From contig VYCF01000024.1 of assembly GCA_009844085.1 (NCBI GenBank), positions 62,001-126,000 of the forward strand: a stretch of DNA of 64,000 nt. Reading direction: 5' to 3'. The position numbers and the translations under genes are program-made. The notes under the pieces were generated by a model. That model was not told the DNA's origin. It did not search any database and was given only the letters and a program-made list of their open reading frames with translations. This stretch comes from Gammaproteobacteria bacterium (GTDB lineage: Bacteria; Pseudomonadota; Gammaproteobacteria; Pseudomonadales; Pseudohongiellaceae). Positions 1 to 11,677 of this stretch are shown one piece after another. Each line of letters opens with the position of its first letter. Within the stretch, counting starts at the first letter, position 1.

Positions 1-1312
1 AGATCGCCTCCTGCCCTTCCTTCATCTGCGCCACATATTCTTCCAGGCCCCGGTCCTGTTCGTCCCCGCCGGATTCAGTGCTGTTGAAAAGGAACAGTGA
101 AGCAATCTTCTCGCGATTGGCGTGGTCTTCGGCCGGCCCTTCCTTCAGCGCCTGGCCGAATTCTTTCCAGAAGCCGGCATAGGCCTCCGCATCCTTCTTC
201 TTCAGACGGGACATCAGGTCGAGAACGCGCTTGGTCAGGGCGCCGCGGACCTTGTCCACCTTGGGATCGTTTTGCAGGATTTCCCGCGATACGTTGAGCG
301 GAAAATCGTTCGAATCGAGTATGCCCTTGACGAATCGCAGGTAGAGCGGCAGGAACTGCTCGGCCTCGTCCATGATGAAGACTCGCTGCACATAGAGTTT
401 CAGTCCGCGTGCGCCGTCCCGGTTCCAGAGATCGTAAGGCGCGTGTTTGGGCAGGAACAGCAGGCTGGTGTATTCGAGCTTGCCTTCGACATGGTTATGA
501 CTCCAGTCGAGGGGGTCTTCGAAACTGTGGCTGATGTGCTTGTAGAATTCCTGGTATTCCTTCTTCTTGATTTCCTTGCGCGTGCGCGTCCACAAGGCCT
601 TGCCTTCGTTGACGGCTTCGTACATTTTCTCTGTCTCGCCATCTTCGTCGTCTTCGCCGTATTGCTGTTCTTCCATCAGGACGGGGATGGATATGTGGTC
701 GGCGTACTTCTTGACGATGCCGCGGAGGCGGTATGACTCGAGAAATTCCTTCGCGCCGTCTTTTAGATGAAGGATGACAATGGTGCCGCGTTCCTTCTTC
801 TCGGCGCTGCTGATGGAATATTCCGACTCACCGCCGGATTTCCACAGAACGGCGTCCGCGGGACTCGAACCGGCCTTGCGGGTCAGCACTTCGACTTCCT
901 CGGCGACAATGAAGGAGGAATAGAAGCCGACGCCGAACTGGCCGATCAACTGGGAATCCTTTTGCTGATCGCCGGTGAGAGATTCCAGGAACTGGGCGGT
1001 GCCGGACCTGGCGATCGTGCCGAGATTACTGATGACCTCTTCGCGAGACATGCCGATTCCGTTGTCGACCACGCTGATTGTCCTGTTCTCGGAGTCGAGT
1101 TCGATGCGGACCTTCAATTCGGTGTCCTCTTCCAGCAATTCCGGCCGGGACAGCGCCTCGAAGCGCAACTTGTCGGCGGCATCGGACGCGTTGGAAATCA
1201 GTTCGCGCAGAAATACCTCCTTGTTGCTGTACAAGGAGTGGATCATCAATTGCAGAAGTTGCTTGGCTTCGGTCTCGAATCCGTGTGTCTCGGTCTTGGC
1301 TGTCTCGCCCAT
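1..1312 (-). CDS. htpG: Molecular chaperone HtpG (Hsp90), C-terminus cut by window edge
   Basis: Hsp90-family ATP-dependent chaperone of the cytosol. The frame opens at an ATG at 1312 and stays open to base 1, so about 437 residues are present and the C-terminal dimerisation region is missing. The N-terminal GHKL ATPase motifs are clear: [15 protein letters not shown] near residue 38, DNGIGM near residue 83 and [11 protein letters not shown] near residue 125. The middle-domain motif NVSREILQ is also present. It is preceded by a sigma-32-like promoter and a terminator hairpin, so it appears to be transcribed apart from the TonB operon upstream. Confidence 0.96.
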   Translation of the reverse strand, partial: MGETAKTETHGFETEAKQLLQLMIHSLYSNKEVFLRELISNASDAADKLRFEALSRPELLEEDTELKVRIELDSENRTISVVDNGIGMSREEVISNLGTIARSGTAQFLESLTGDQQKDSQLIGQFGVGFYSSFIVAEEVEVLTRKAGSSPADAVLWKSGGESEYSISSAEKKERGTIVILHLKDGAKEFLESYRLRGIVKKYADHISIPVLMEEQQYGEDDEDGETEKMYEAVNEGKALWTRTRKEIKKKEYQEFYKHISHSFEDPLDWSHNHVEGKLEYTSLLFLPKHAPYDLWNRDGARGLKLYVQRVFIMDEAEQFLPLYLRFVKGILDSNDFPLNVSREILQNDPKVDKVRGALTKRVLDLMSRLKKKDAEAYAGFWKEFGQALKEGPAEDHANREKIASLFLFNSTESGGDEQDRGLEEYVAQMKEGQEAI

Positions 1313-1329
1313 TGTTATCTCCCAGGCAC

Positions 1330-1360
1330 AAAAAAACCCGACCGCGAAATCGCGGTTGGG
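1330..1360 (-). terminator. Rho-independent terminator hairpin before htpG
   Basis: Arms 1337-1346 and 1351-1360 pair over 10 bp with one G-T wobble around a 4-base loop. On the minus strand a run of seven T (1330-1336) follows. It lies downstream of the TPR gene that ends the TonB operon and upstream of htpG. It also falls just downstream of the predicted htpG promoter. Confidence 0.8.
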
Positions 1361-1364
1361 TCCT

Positions 1365-1392
1365 GAATGGGGGTTAAGGCCGGAATTTCAAC
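1365..1392 (-). promoter_or_regulatory. Sigma-32-type heat-shock promoter of htpG
   Basis: Read on the minus strand: GTTGAAA (1392-1386), a 13-base spacer, then CCCCATTC (1372-1365). This is close to the E. coli heat-shock consensus CTTGAAA / CCCCATnT. htpG belongs to the heat-shock regulon in known relatives. The start site has not been mapped and would fall at the edge of the terminator hairpin. Confidence 0.65.
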
Positions 1393-1409
1393 CCTTCCGG
1401 CCGCCTTTG

Positions 1410-2771
1410 TCAGTCGATCAGGGAAGGATAGGATTCGTAGAAGTCGATCGCGTCGGCACGGCGTGTTGCGAGCACGTTATGCAGTTCCTGTACCGATTCG
1501 ATGAAATCGCGATAGTTGGCAGCCGCGGTCCGAGCTTGTTCGTCGCCGGCTTCTGCTGAGTCCGAGGTCGCTTCCAGCGCTTCTTCGAATTCGTCAAGCT
1601 CTACCAGCGATCTGGCGAGGAAAAGCAGGGTGTCGGCGCGGTCATCCAATCCGCCTCTGTCGAGCGCCGTGCGGAAGGCTTCGGCGGCGTCCTCGTAGCG
1701 ATTGAGCACATAGTAGAGATAGCCCAGCGTGTCGTGGGAGTTGCCGGTGTCATCGAGCTCCGCCGCTCTCAGCGCGGGTTCGAGCGCCTCGTCGTATTCG
1801 GCGCCGAGCATGGACATTTGCGCAAGCGTGGTGTTGTTTTCCAGATCGTCGATGATAAAGCCCTGGGCGAATCCGTCGTCGAGGATGTTGCGCCCGGATA
1901 GCGGAATCTCCATGCCGGCCAGTGACTGCCCCAGATTCAGGAAGCGGGTATCGTCATCGAGAAACCCACGCAGGTAGGTGAGATTGAGCGATTGCACGCG
2001 TTCGTCTTCCAGGTCGAGGCTGGCGTAGATCGCGCTCAGATTTTGCCAATCCGTGGGATCGTCGAACTTCATGATCATCGTCTTGGTCAGTTCCAGCGCT
2101 TCTTCGAAAGTCTCCAGCGTGAAATACACGCCATTGAGATAAGTATAGTCGTCGCGGCCGAGTTCGGTGCCGTTGACCAAAGCGAGATTCATGTAATCCA
2201 GCCAGTAATCTCGTGCCGGAACCATCTCGTCCAATTGATAATGCGCATAGGAAAGTCCCTTGAAAACGATCTCGTCTTCCTCAAGAGTCATTTCCCGCCA
2301 GGCCTCGTAATTCTCGATGGATTTCGTCCAGTTTTCCTCGGCGGCGTAAAGCTGGCCCAACGAGCGAAGAGTCCGGCGCCGGGTATCCTCCCGCAACTCT
2401 TCAATGGTCAGCATTTCCTCGAAAGTGCGCAAGGCATTGGTGAAATCTTCTTCGGCCAGGTAGTAGCTGATGTAGAAGTTGAGCAGGGTCGACTTCTCGA
2501 AGTCGTTCATGCGATCCCAGCGGCGTTCGCGCAATTCATCGAGCGCCTCCTTGGCGCCCGGCAGATCGACCGGATCCTCGGGATCTTCCGGAGTCATCAT
2601 TTCCTGGATTTCGGAAATGGCGCGCATTACCTGTGGACCCAATGTGCCAGCGGTGCGCGCTTCCGGAGGCGCCCTCTGCTCTTCACCCGCCAGCACCGGC
2701 GCAGCGGGTTGCACCAGCATCAACACGAATCCGGACAGCAAGGCCGGAAAAAGACCGTAGATTCTCTTCAT
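1410..2771 (-). CDS. TPR-repeat protein of the TonB2 operon
   Basis: 453-residue exported protein with an N-terminal signal peptide (MKRIYGLFPALLSGFVLMLV, cleavage likely after VLAG). The rest is helical and acidic, with tetratricopeptide-like repeats, most obvious in the stretches around LRTFEEMLTIEE, SIENYEAWREM and AAEAFRTALDRG. It is the last gene of the six-gene DUF3450-ttpC-exbB-exbD-tonB-TPR operon. A TPR protein sits at this place in the Vibrio TonB2 locus as I recall it (VC1543-VC1548). A periplasmic scaffold role in TonB-dependent uptake is an inference from that context. Confidence 0.85.
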   Translation of the reverse strand: MKRIYGLFPALLSGFVLMLVQPAAPVLAGEEQRAPPEARTAGTLGPQVMRAISEIQEMMTPEDPEDPVDLPGAKEALDELRERRWDRMNDFEKSTLLNFYISYYLAEEDFTNALRTFEEMLTIEELREDTRRRTLRSLGQLYAAEENWTKSIENYEAWREMTLEEDEIVFKGLSYAHYQLDEMVPARDYWLDYMNLALVNGTELGRDDYTYLNGVYFTLETFEEALELTKTMIMKFDDPTDWQNLSAIYASLDLEDERVQSLNLTYLRGFLDDDTRFLNLGQSLAGMEIPLSGRNILDDGFAQGFIIDDLENNTTLAQMSMLGAEYDEALEPALRAAELDDTGNSHDTLGYLYYVLNRYEDAAEAFRTALDRGGLDDRADTLLFLARSLVELDEFEEALEATSDSAEAGDEQARTAAANYRDFIESVQELHNVLATRRADAIDFYESYPSLID

Positions 2772-2800
2772 ACCGCCAGCTCCTGCAGATTCCGCCGGTT

Positions 2801-3415
2801 CTACTCTTCCAGCTCGTAGCGGAAAACGTATTGCACGCCAGGCACTTCCACACCCTGGCCGTCCACCACCCTGGGCTGAAACTTGAACCGCGCCGCCGCG
2901 CGAACGGAAGACCTGTCGAATATGTTGGGCGGTTCCGCATCGACGACAACGATACTGTCTTCGACCACGTTACCCAGCCCGTCCACGGTAAAACTCACCA
3001 GGCACCAGCCTTCGATGCCGCGCTGGGCGGCCCGCGTCGGATATTGGGGAGCGATAGCCACCAAAGGCAGGTAGTCGCCGTCGGTATTGCTGATCGAGGT
3101 AGGGGCAATATCGATACCGTCGCCGATATCGATATCCTGCCTGGAAATTCCGAGGGAAGGCCCGCTGTCCAGATTGATCTGTTTATCCGGTATTTCGACA
3201 TCGTCCTGCACGACTTCCTCGATCGGCTCGGGCCGCTCGATTTCCTCGACCACGTCGAGTTCGATGTCGGGCATCGTCGCGTCGACGATCCTGATAACCG
3301 CAACCGGATCGGACAGCCGTTCACCGGTGGCGATCAGGTATTGCATGAAATAGAACAGGCCGGTGGTAATGCCGGCGGCCATGACAACTGAAATTGCCCA
3401 TCTGACGAATATCAT
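2801..3415 (-). CDS. tonB: TonB2-type energy transducer
   Basis: 204-residue TonB-family protein. One N-terminal membrane anchor (residues 5-25) is followed by a short acidic, proline-containing linker (VVEEIERPEPIEEVV) and a C-terminal TonB domain containing YPTRAAQRGIEGWCLVSF and a terminal YVFRYEL strand. The linker is much shorter than in classical TonB, as in TonB2 proteins. It would carry proton-motive energy from the ExbB/ExbD/TtpC complex to outer-membrane receptors. It starts 3 bases after the exbD stop and is followed by the TPR gene. Confidence 0.9.
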   Translation of the reverse strand: MIFVRWAISVVMAAGITTGLFYFMQYLIATGERLSDPVAVIRIVDATMPDIELDVVEEIERPEPIEEVVQDDVEIPDKQINLDSGPSLGISRQDIDIGDGIDIAPTSISNTDGDYLPLVAIAPQYPTRAAQRGIEGWCLVSFTVDGLGNVVEDSIVVVDAEPPNIFDRSSVRAAARFKFQPRVVDGQGVEVPGVQYVFRYELEE

Positions 3416-3418
3416 CTT

Positions 3419-3829
3419 CTACGACGCCTCCGTCGAAATTGAAACGTTTTCTATGCTGGCTTCACGAGCCGCTTCGAGAATCTGTAGCACTTGCTCGTTA
3501 TTCGAATTCTGATCCGCCTGGATGACGATCGAGGAATTCGGCGCGTCGGCCAGACGCAACTCGAAGCGGGATCGGATGAAGCGCGGGTCAATCTGGTCTC
3601 CGTCGATCCAGATGTCCCCCTGGGCGCCGACCGCGATCAGGATCAGGTCACCCGATTGACTCAGACCGGTCGATGCTTCCGGTTTGGCGACGTCGATGCC
3701 GGCTTCCCTGACGAATACCGAGGTCACGATAAAGAAAATGAGCAGAATGAAGACGACGTCGAGCATCGGGGTGAGATCGATTTCACCCGCTTCCCCGTCC
3801 TCCGCTCTTTTCATCAAGCCTGTTTTCAT
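3419..3829 (-). CDS. exbD: Biopolymer transport protein ExbD
   Basis: 136-residue ExbD/TolR-family subunit. The single membrane segment carries the conserved aspartate in DLTPMLDVVFILLIFFIV (residues 18-35), which is needed for proton coupling in the family. A periplasmic domain follows. It works with ExbB and TtpC as the motor for TonB. It lies between exbB and tonB in the operon. Confidence 0.93.
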   Translation of the reverse strand: MKTGLMKRAEDGEAGEIDLTPMLDVVFILLIFFIVTSVFVREAGIDVAKPEASTGLSQSGDLILIAVGAQGDIWIDGDQIDPRFIRSRFELRLADAPNSSIVIQADQNSNNEQVLQILEAAREASIENVSISTEAS

Positions 3830-3884
3830 CTGTTTGTTTCCAAATGTCGTGGTTCCTGGATGGCTCGGTTCAATACCCGCTGAA

Positions 3885-4415
3885 TCAGTGCGTCAGCGGC
3901 AGATGGTCCTCAAGCAATTCAAGATCCCGGTCCACGGTTCCCTTGAGATAATTGTAAGCGAAGATTCCCGAAATGGCGCCGACCATGCCGGCCATGGTCG
4001 GAATGGTCGCCCTCGACACGCCTCCGGCCATGGACTTGGCGTCGCCGCCGCCGGTCACCGCCATCACGAAGAACACTTCGATCATCCCGGTTACTGTACC
4101 AATCAGGCCCAGCAAGGGGCAAATGGTCACGAGCACTTCGATGATCGGCAGCGTACTGCGCACGTCGAGCGAAACCTTCGAGATCATCATTTCCCGGATC
4201 TGGTGGGCCGACCAGGAAATCGTGTCTTCCCGGGCGTTCCATTCCGCCAGCGTTTGCTTCACGTTTTGCTTGTGCGTGGTGTTCAGGTACCAGATGCGCT
4301 CGAATACCAGCGACCACTTCAGGAACAACAGGATGGCGATCACGTTCAGAACCGGTCCGCCACGTTGCATGAAACTGCTGATGGCATCCACTATGTCCAA
4401 TAGAAAGAAGTACAT
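3885..4415 (-). CDS. exbB: MotA/TolQ/ExbB proton channel protein (ExbB2)
   Basis: 176-residue proton-channel protein, shorter than classical ExbB. It has an N-terminal membrane segment (residues 18-36) and the family signature region LVTICPLLGLIGTVTGMIEVF with a second and third membrane segment. It is the second MotA/TolQ/ExbB protein of the operon, after the larger TtpC. The gap to ttpC is 22 bases. Confidence 0.92.
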   Translation of the reverse strand: MYFFLLDIVDAISSFMQRGGPVLNVIAILLFLKWSLVFERIWYLNTTHKQNVKQTLAEWNAREDTISWSAHQIREMMISKVSLDVRSTLPIIEVLVTICPLLGLIGTVTGMIEVFFVMAVTGGGDAKSMAGGVSRATIPTMAGMVGAISGIFAYNYLKGTVDRDLELLEDHLPLTH

Positions 4416-4437
4416 GATCGGTCGACTCCCGCCTTGT

Positions 4438-5832
4438 CTATCCTTGCGCCTTCGCCTCGCGTTCGGCCTTGAGGGCGATCATGCCCGTGGCCTGCTGCTC
4501 GAGGATATGGGTGATATTGTCCGCGCGGCTCTTCACCACGGTATGCATGAAAATCGTCGGGATGGCGACGACGATACCGAGCACCGTGGTCATCAGGGCC
4601 TGGGAAATACCGCCCGCCATGATGGTCGGGTCGCCGGCGCCGTATACCGTGATCTGCTGGAACACCTCGATCATGCCGGTCACCGTGCCGAGCAGTCCTC
4701 CGAGCGGCGCGATGGTGGCGATCATCTTGATCAGGGTCAGCATGCTTTCCAGCGACGGGGTTTCCTGCAGGATCGCTTCGCCGAGCTTGAGCTCGAGGGT
4801 TTCCGTGTCCACGTCGGGATTGGATTCGCCGACGAGCAATACGCGGCCCAGCGGATTCTTCTTGCTCAGGTTTTCAGTGCGCAATTGCGCGCGCACCTTG
4901 AGCGAAACCAGGGTCAGGATCAGCAGCCGCAGGAATGCGATCAGGATGCCGACGATGCCGACGCCGATGATGATGAAGCCGATGATGCCTGAATTGTTTC
5001 GAACCTGTTCTTCGACAGTCGGGAAGTTGACCAGATTGGCGAGCACCTGGCCGCCGACGCCGCCGGTCGGGTCGATGCCGACCTTGACGAATCCGTCGCT
5101 GGCGGCTTCGAGATCCCGGGCGGAACCGAGGAATCCGGAGTCGGGTTGGCGCGGCAGAACCTGCAAGTGGCCGATGTCGCCGGTATAGCTCAGGTACTGG
5201 CCGTCGGAAACCGAGTTGAAGGCGCCGATTCGGGTAACCGCCTGGCTGACCGTATCGCCATTGGGCAAGGCCACCTGTCCGTTATAGGAGACGACCTGGG
5301 CGGATTCGGTCAGTTCCTGGTGCATGTAGAACCAGAACTGTTCCATCTCCGCTATTTCGAGTTGGGCGATGGTGCTGCCCGCTTTTTCGATGAAGCCTTC
5401 GACAGCTTCGGAGCGGCCAGGATATTGGGCGCTGATCAGTGAATTTTCGAAGGTGCTGAGAAAGTCGCCGGCCACGCCCTGCAAGGTGCCGAACAGTTCG
5501 TTCAGGTCGCCGCGCCGGTCGCGCAGGATTTCGCGCTTGTCGTTGATGGTGATCTCGTTCTGTTCGAACTGGTCGCTCAACTGGGTCTGCAGGTTTTCCT
5601 GTTCGACGATGCGGTCGTTGGTAGTATCCAGGATTTCCTCCTGGCGATTGGCGTTCTGTTCGAACTCCGTCAGCCGCTGGCGATATTCCTCGGACTCGGC
5701 GACCCGGTCCTCCGCGACCAGATCCAGCAATTCCGAAAGACTGCTGGCGGATTCCTGGGCCGCTACTTGCGCGCTTGCGCCCAGCAGGGCTCCGGTGACC
5801 AGAATGGTTTTGAATTTTATGAAATTGCTCAC
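4438..5832 (-). CDS. ttpC: TtpC-like ExbB-family protein with long periplasmic domain
   Basis: 464-residue protein. It begins with a signal peptide (VSNFIKFKTILVTGALLG, cleavage near AQVAAQ), then about 200 residues of glutamine- and glutamate-rich coiled coil, then an ExbB-like membrane core with IAPLGGLLGTVTGMIEVFQQ. This matches TtpC, the third inner-membrane partner of TonB2 systems. I chose the GTG at 5832 because GGAGG lies 7 bases upstream and the signal peptide begins there. An in-frame start at 5952 would add a basic, non-signal extension. GTGA overlaps the stop of the DUF3450 gene by 4 bases, implying translational coupling. Confidence 0.88.
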   Translation of the reverse strand: MSNFIKFKTILVTGALLGASAQVAAQESASSLSELLDLVAEDRVAESEEYRQRLTEFEQNANRQEEILDTTNDRIVEQENLQTQLSDQFEQNEITINDKREILRDRRGDLNELFGTLQGVAGDFLSTFENSLISAQYPGRSEAVEGFIEKAGSTIAQLEIAEMEQFWFYMHQELTESAQVVSYNGQVALPNGDTVSQAVTRIGAFNSVSDGQYLSYTGDIGHLQVLPRQPDSGFLGSARDLEAASDGFVKVGIDPTGGVGGQVLANLVNFPTVEEQVRNNSGIIGFIIIGVGIVGILIAFLRLLILTLVSLKVRAQLRTENLSKKNPLGRVLLVGESNPDVDTETLELKLGEAILQETPSLESMLTLIKMIATIAPLGGLLGTVTGMIEVFQQITVYGAGDPTIMAGGISQALMTTVLGIVVAIPTIFMHTVVKSRADNITHILEQQATGMIALKAEREAKAQG

Positions 5833-6653
5833 TGTGCAACCTCCGGAGCCATGACAGGCAGTTCGATGATTCTTGGCGCATCGAGTTGCGCGGCAACACG
5901 GATGGCGTCCTGTATCGCGGTTCGATATTCGCCCGGCGGCAGTTCGACCCATGCGCGGGCTCGATTGTCCCAGGCCCGGGTTTCCTGCCGGTCGGTAGTC
6001 TGATAGATAAGCGCCACGCGGCCAACGCGGACAATGTTGACGTCGCGTTCTACACCGTCGACTTCGATCGTGTCGGGATAGGTCTCGATGGTGCGCCCAT
6101 ATGCGGTTTCGGTCTGATACATGACCAGAACCTGACGAAACTTCTCGGCGATCGACACGTCGGGATTGTCGATCGCGTCGCGGGCAAACTGGATGCGTCC
6201 TCGCCGATCCTCAAGGAGAAACGGATAATCCAGTTCGATAAAAGTTTCCAGCGCGGCCAGCATCTGCTCCATCAGCCGGGGAATCTCGCGCGTGACTTCT
6301 TCCACCGAGGCGATGGATTCGTCCAGGGTCGCGATATTTTCTTCCTGGATGGAGATGGATTTGCGAAAACCGGCATTGAGTACCAGCAGGGATTCAAGGT
6401 TGTCATTGGCGCGCTTGAATTCCTCGAATGTGGAACTGGCCGAGTCCGCCAGCCGGGTCAGTTCCTGCTGAACTTCCGCCGAGTCGCGGTACTTCTCCCC
6501 AATGGCGCTCATCGCCCGATCGATCAAGCTGCTGTCGACCAGAATCTCGGGCGCCGGCACATTCTGTACCGGAGCATCCTGGGCCTGGGCCGAGCCGGTC
6601 AGGCCCGCCAGCAGCAACGCAATCGTGACGTTACCGAATCTACGTATTTTCAT
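5829..6653 (-). CDS. DUF3450 periplasmic protein, first gene of TonB2 operon
   Basis: 274-residue exported protein with a signal peptide (MKIRRFGNVTIALLLAGLTG, cleavage after AQA). A long predicted coiled coil (about residues 35-150) precedes a small beta-rich tail. This is the DUF3450 type found first in TonB2 operons (VC1548-like). The ATG at 6653 is preferred over the upstream ATG at 6683 because AGGA lies 6 bases before it and the signal peptide starts there. Its molecular role is unknown to me. Context places it at the TtpC-ExbB-ExbD-TonB complex. Confidence 0.85.
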   Translation of the reverse strand: MKIRRFGNVTIALLLAGLTGSAQAQDAPVQNVPAPEILVDSSLIDRAMSAIGEKYRDSAEVQQELTRLADSASSTFEEFKRANDNLESLLVLNAGFRKSISIQEENIATLDESIASVEEVTREIPRLMEQMLAALETFIELDYPFLLEDRRGRIQFARDAIDNPDVSIAEKFRQVLVMYQTETAYGRTIETYPDTIEVDGVERDVNIVRVGRVALIYQTTDRQETRAWDNRARAWVELPPGEYRTAIQDAIRVAAQLDAPRIIELPVMAPEVAQ

Positions 6654-6853
6654 GTGCCATCCTAAATTGTCTTCAAATAACAAAATCCGGACATCTTTCG
6701 CGACGGCGTCGCGCCTGATGTCAGGACAGTCGTATCGTTCAGGCTGTTGCCAATTTCATGGCCCTCGGGTTCTTGTACTCCTGCCCTTGGCCGAAAGTGC
6801 GCTAAAGCCTAACACAAGTTCGCAAAACTGTAGAACCCCTTTTGTAAAAGCCA

Positions 6854-7750
6854 TTATTTACCACCAGCGAGAGCGGATTTCCAGCCTGTCGCCTGCGACA
6901 GGCCCTCGCCGATGTCGGCCAGGCTCCTCACCGTCTTCACGCCGGCCGCCTCCAGCGCCGAAAATTTTTCCGCCGCGGTTCCCTTGCCGCCGGATATGAT
7001 CGCTCCGGCGTGGCCCATTCGCTTGCCCGGAGGCGCCGTGACGCCGGCGATATACGCCACCATCGGTTTGCTGACATTCTCCGCGATGAAGGCCGCCGCT
7101 TCCTCTTCGGCGCTGCCGCCGATCTCGCCGATCATGACGATCGCCTCGGTGGCCGGATCCGCCTCGAACAGGGCCAGTATGTCGATGAAACTCGAACCCG
7201 GAATCGGGTCGCCGCCGATGCCGACGCAGGACGACTGGCCGAAACCGTGGTCCGTGGTCTGTTGCACGGCCTCATAGGTCAAGGTGCCGGAGCGGGAGAC
7301 GATGCCGACCTTGCCGGGCAGATGGATATCACCGGGCATGATGCCGATCTTGCTTTCCCCGGGGGTTATCACGCCCGGACAGTTGGGCCCGATCAGGCGC
7401 ACGCCGGCCTGGTCGCATTTGGCCTTGGCCAACAGCATGTCCAGGGTCGGGATGCCTTCGGTAATGCAGACGATGAGCCCGATGCCGGCGTCCACGGCTT
7501 CCAGGATCGAATCCAGGCAGAACGGCGCGGGTACGTAGATGGAAGTGGCTTCGGCCCCCGTCTTCTCCACAGCTTCGCGCACCGTATCGAAAACCGGTAC
7601 CCCGAGATGGGTCTGGCCGCCTTTGCCCGGCGTTACGCCGCCGACGATCCGGGTACCGTAGGCGATCGCCTGTTCGGTGTGAAAACTGCCCTGGGAGCCG
7701 GTGATTCCCTGGCAGATGACCCTGGTCTTCGCATCGATCAATATGCTCAC
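6854..7750 (-). CDS. sucD: Succinyl-CoA synthetase alpha subunit
   Basis: 298-residue subunit that binds CoA and carries the phosphorylated histidine in the TCA-cycle step succinyl-CoA to succinate with ATP or GTP formation. The CoA-binding N-terminus has [15 protein letters not shown], and the catalytic histidine is H247 in [10 protein letters not shown]. The start overlaps the sucC stop by 4 bases. It is the last gene of the sdh-suc run. Confidence 0.97.
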   Translation of the reverse strand: MSILIDAKTRVICQGITGSQGSFHTEQAIAYGTRIVGGVTPGKGGQTHLGVPVFDTVREAVEKTGAEATSIYVPAPFCLDSILEAVDAGIGLIVCITEGIPTLDMLLAKAKCDQAGVRLIGPNCPGVITPGESKIGIMPGDIHLPGKVGIVSRSGTLTYEAVQQTTDHGFGQSSCVGIGGDPIPGSSFIDILALFEADPATEAIVMIGEIGGSAEEEAAAFIAENVSKPMVAYIAGVTAPPGKRMGHAGAIISGGKGTAAEKFSALEAAGVKTVRSLADIGEGLSQATGWKSALAGGK

Positions 7751-8916
7751 GGGGCGTCTCCCGCCGCTTCCACGACTTTGCGCGCCGCGTCCTGCAGGCT
7801 GGTGGCGGCGATGATGCTGAGCCCGCTCGAAGCGAGTGCCTGCCGGCCCAGGTCCGCGCTGTTGCCTTCCAGCCGGACGACAACGGGCAAGGTGACGCCG
7901 ACTTCGCGCACGGCCTCGATGATGCCTTCGGCGATCAGGTCACAACGTACGATGCCGCCGAATATGTTGACCAGTACCGCGCGCACCTTGTCGTCGGACA
8001 GGATGATCTTGAATGCCTCGGACACTCTTTCGGCAGTGGCGCTGCCGCCGACGTCGAGGAAGTTGGCCGGACTGCCGCCGTATAGTTGCACGATGTCCAT
8101 GGTGCCCATCGCCAGGCCCGCGCCATTGACCATGCAGCCTATATTGCCGTCCAGCGCGACGTAGCTGAGTTGCCAGTTCGCCGCGTGGGCTTCGCGTTCG
8201 TCGTCCTGGGAGAAATCGTGCATTTCACGCAATCGAGGCTGCCTGAAGAGTGCGTTGCCGTCGATATTGATCTTGGCGTCGAGACAGTTGAGTTCGCCCT
8301 GTTTCGTGATGACCAGGGGATTGATTTCGAGCAATGACAGATCGAGTTCCCGGAACAGCCGCGCAAGCGCCATGAAAATGCCGGTGAACTGCTTGACCTG
8401 CGCGCCTTTCAGGCCGAGCCGGAAGGCGAGGTCGCGGCCCTGGAAGGGTTGGGGCCCCGTCAGCGGATCGATGCCGGCGCGCAGGATCTTTTCCGGCGTC
8501 TCCTGCGCTACTTTCTCGATGTCGACGCCACCTTCGGTTGAGGCCATGAACACGATGCGGCGCGAAGAGCGGTCCACTACCGAGCCGAGATAGAGTTCGC
8601 TGTCTATCTCGACGCATTCCTCGACCAGAATCCTGTTTACCGGTTGGCCGCCGGCGCCGGTCTGGTAAGTCACGAGCTTGCGTCCGAGCCAATGTTCCGC
8701 GAACGCCTGCGCCTCGGCCGCGCTGTTCACTACCTTGACGCCGCCGGCCTTCCCTCGCCCGCCCGCATGCACCTGCGCCTTGACAACCCAGCGCCCGCCG
8801 CCGAGGCGGTCGGTGGCGGCAGCCGCTTCGGCCGCCGAATCGGCGGTCGCCGAGCGCGATACCGGCAAGCCGTATTCGGCAAATAATTGCTTCGCCTGAT
8901 ATTCATGCAAATTCAT
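7747..8916 (-). CDS. sucC: Succinyl-CoA synthetase beta subunit
   Basis: 389-residue subunit with the N-terminal ATP-grasp domain ([39 protein letters not shown]) and a C-terminal domain with [13 protein letters not shown] and [16 protein letters not shown]. It gives the nucleotide and succinate specificity of the synthetase. Forty-three bases separate it from lpd, and it is coupled to sucD by a 4-base overlap. Confidence 0.97.
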   Translation of the reverse strand: MNLHEYQAKQLFAEYGLPVSRSATADSAAEAAAATDRLGGGRWVVKAQVHAGGRGKAGGVKVVNSAAEAQAFAEHWLGRKLVTYQTGAGGQPVNRILVEECVEIDSELYLGSVVDRSSRRIVFMASTEGGVDIEKVAQETPEKILRAGIDPLTGPQPFQGRDLAFRLGLKGAQVKQFTGIFMALARLFRELDLSLLEINPLVITKQGELNCLDAKINIDGNALFRQPRLREMHDFSQDDEREAHAANWQLSYVALDGNIGCMVNGAGLAMGTMDIVQLYGGSPANFLDVGGSATAERVSEAFKIILSDDKVRAVLVNIFGGIVRCDLIAEGIIEAVREVGVTLPVVVRLEGNSADLGRQALASSGLSIIAATSLQDAARKVVEAAGDAP

Positions 8917-8959
8917 TAAAGAATTCCTTATTGGGTCCCTGGTCCCGATTGCGGGCGCA

Positions 8960-10450
<1,491 letters not shown>

Positions 10451-11677
10451 TCAGATTTCCAGCACCAGCCGGGTCGGGTCTTCGAGCAGTTCCTTGATCG
10501 TCACCAGGAATTGCACCGCCTCCTTGCCGTCGATCAGGCGATGGTCGTAGGAAAGCGCCAGGTACATCATGGGAAGTATCCTGATTTCGCCCTCGACCGC
10601 CATCGGCCGTTCCTGGATCTTGTGCATGCCGAGAATCGCCGTTTGCGGCGGATTGAGAATCGGCGTCGAAAGCAACGAGCCGAAGATGCCGCCGTTGGAG
10701 ATGGTGAACGTTCCGCCGGCGAGTTCCTCGATCGCCAGCTTGCCCGCGCGGGCCTTTTCGCCGAATTCGAGGATATCCTTCTCGATGCGGGCGAAGCCCA
10801 TGTTGTCGGCGTCGCGCAGCACCGGCACGACGAGTCCTCGCGGCGAGGAAACCGCCACGCCGATGTCCTGGTAGCCGTGGTAGACGATATCGCCGCCGTC
10901 GATCGACGCATTGACCGCCGGGAAGCGCTTCAATGCCTCGATCGAAGCGCGGACGAAGAACGACATGTAGCCGAGACGAACGCCGTCATGGGTTTCCTGG
11001 AAGCGTTCCTGGTGCCGCTTGCGGATTTCCATCACCGGCTGCATGTTGACCTCGTTGAAGGTCGTCAACATGGCCGTGCTGTTGCTCGCCTCGAGCAGCC
11101 GCTGGGCGACCCGCGTGCGCAGCCGGCTCATGGGCACGCGTTCTTCCTTGCGATTCTCCATGGATTGCGGCGCAGGCGCGGCAGGGCTCGGCGCGGGTGC
11201 CGGAGCCGGGTCGGATGCGTCGGATTCCAACCGGTCGAGCACGTCCTGCCGGGTAATGCGGCCGCCCTTGCCGCTGCCTTGAATGTCTTCGGGGTCCAGC
11301 TCGTTTTCTTCCATCAGGCGGCGCGCGGCGGGGCCGGCGGCCGGAGCCGACTCCTGCACCGGTTCCGCCTCGAAGCCGGTCTGCTCCGGAGCTTCCGCGG
11401 CAGGCTCGGCTTTGACAGCTTCGAGGGTTTCACCAGGCTCTAACGGTTCGATTCTGCCGATCGGCTCATTGCTGAGAACAGTATCGCCGGCATGTTTGTA
11501 GATTTCCTTGAGAACGCCGTCCGCCGGAGAGGGTACCTCTATCACCACCTTGTCGGTTTCGATGTCCACCAGCACTTCGTCGCGTCTCACCGTCTCCCCG
11601 GCCTTCTTGTGCCATGAGCTGATGGTCCCGTCAGGCACCGACTCAGGCAGGGTCGGAGCGTTCAATTCGATTGTCAT
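10451..11677 (-). CDS. sucB: Dihydrolipoamide succinyltransferase (E2 of 2-oxoglutarate dehydrogenase)
   Basis: 408-residue E2. It has one lipoyl domain with the lipoylated lysine in [12 protein letters not shown] (about residue 43), an alanine/proline-rich linker, a peripheral-subunit-binding domain ([20 protein letters not shown]) and a C-terminal acyltransferase with the active-site motif [15 protein letters not shown]. The start overlaps the sucA stop by 4 bases. Confidence 0.97.
   Translation of the reverse strand: MTIELNAPTLPESVPDGTISSWHKKAGETVRRDEVLVDIETDKVVIEVPSPADGVLKEIYKHAGDTVLSNEPIGRIEPLEPGETLEAVKAEPAAEAPEQTGFEAEPVQESAPAAGPAARRLMEENELDPEDIQGSGKGGRITRQDVLDRLESDASDPAPAPAPSPAAPAPQSMENRKEERVPMSRLRTRVAQRLLEASNSTAMLTTFNEVNMQPVMEIRKRHQERFQETHDGVRLGYMSFFVRASIEALKRFPAVNASIDGGDIVYHGYQDIGVAVSSPRGLVVPVLRDADNMGFARIEKDILEFGEKARAGKLAIEELAGGTFTISNGGIFGSLLSTPILNPPQTAILGMHKIQERPMAVEGEIRILPMMYLALSYDHRLIDGKEAVQFLVTIKELLEDPTRLVLEI

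Noticed and set aside
6699-6713. Perfect palindrome CGCGACGGCGTCGCG upstream of the TonB operon as a Fur box
   Set aside because: It does not resemble the AT-rich Fur consensus, and no other operator evidence is present.
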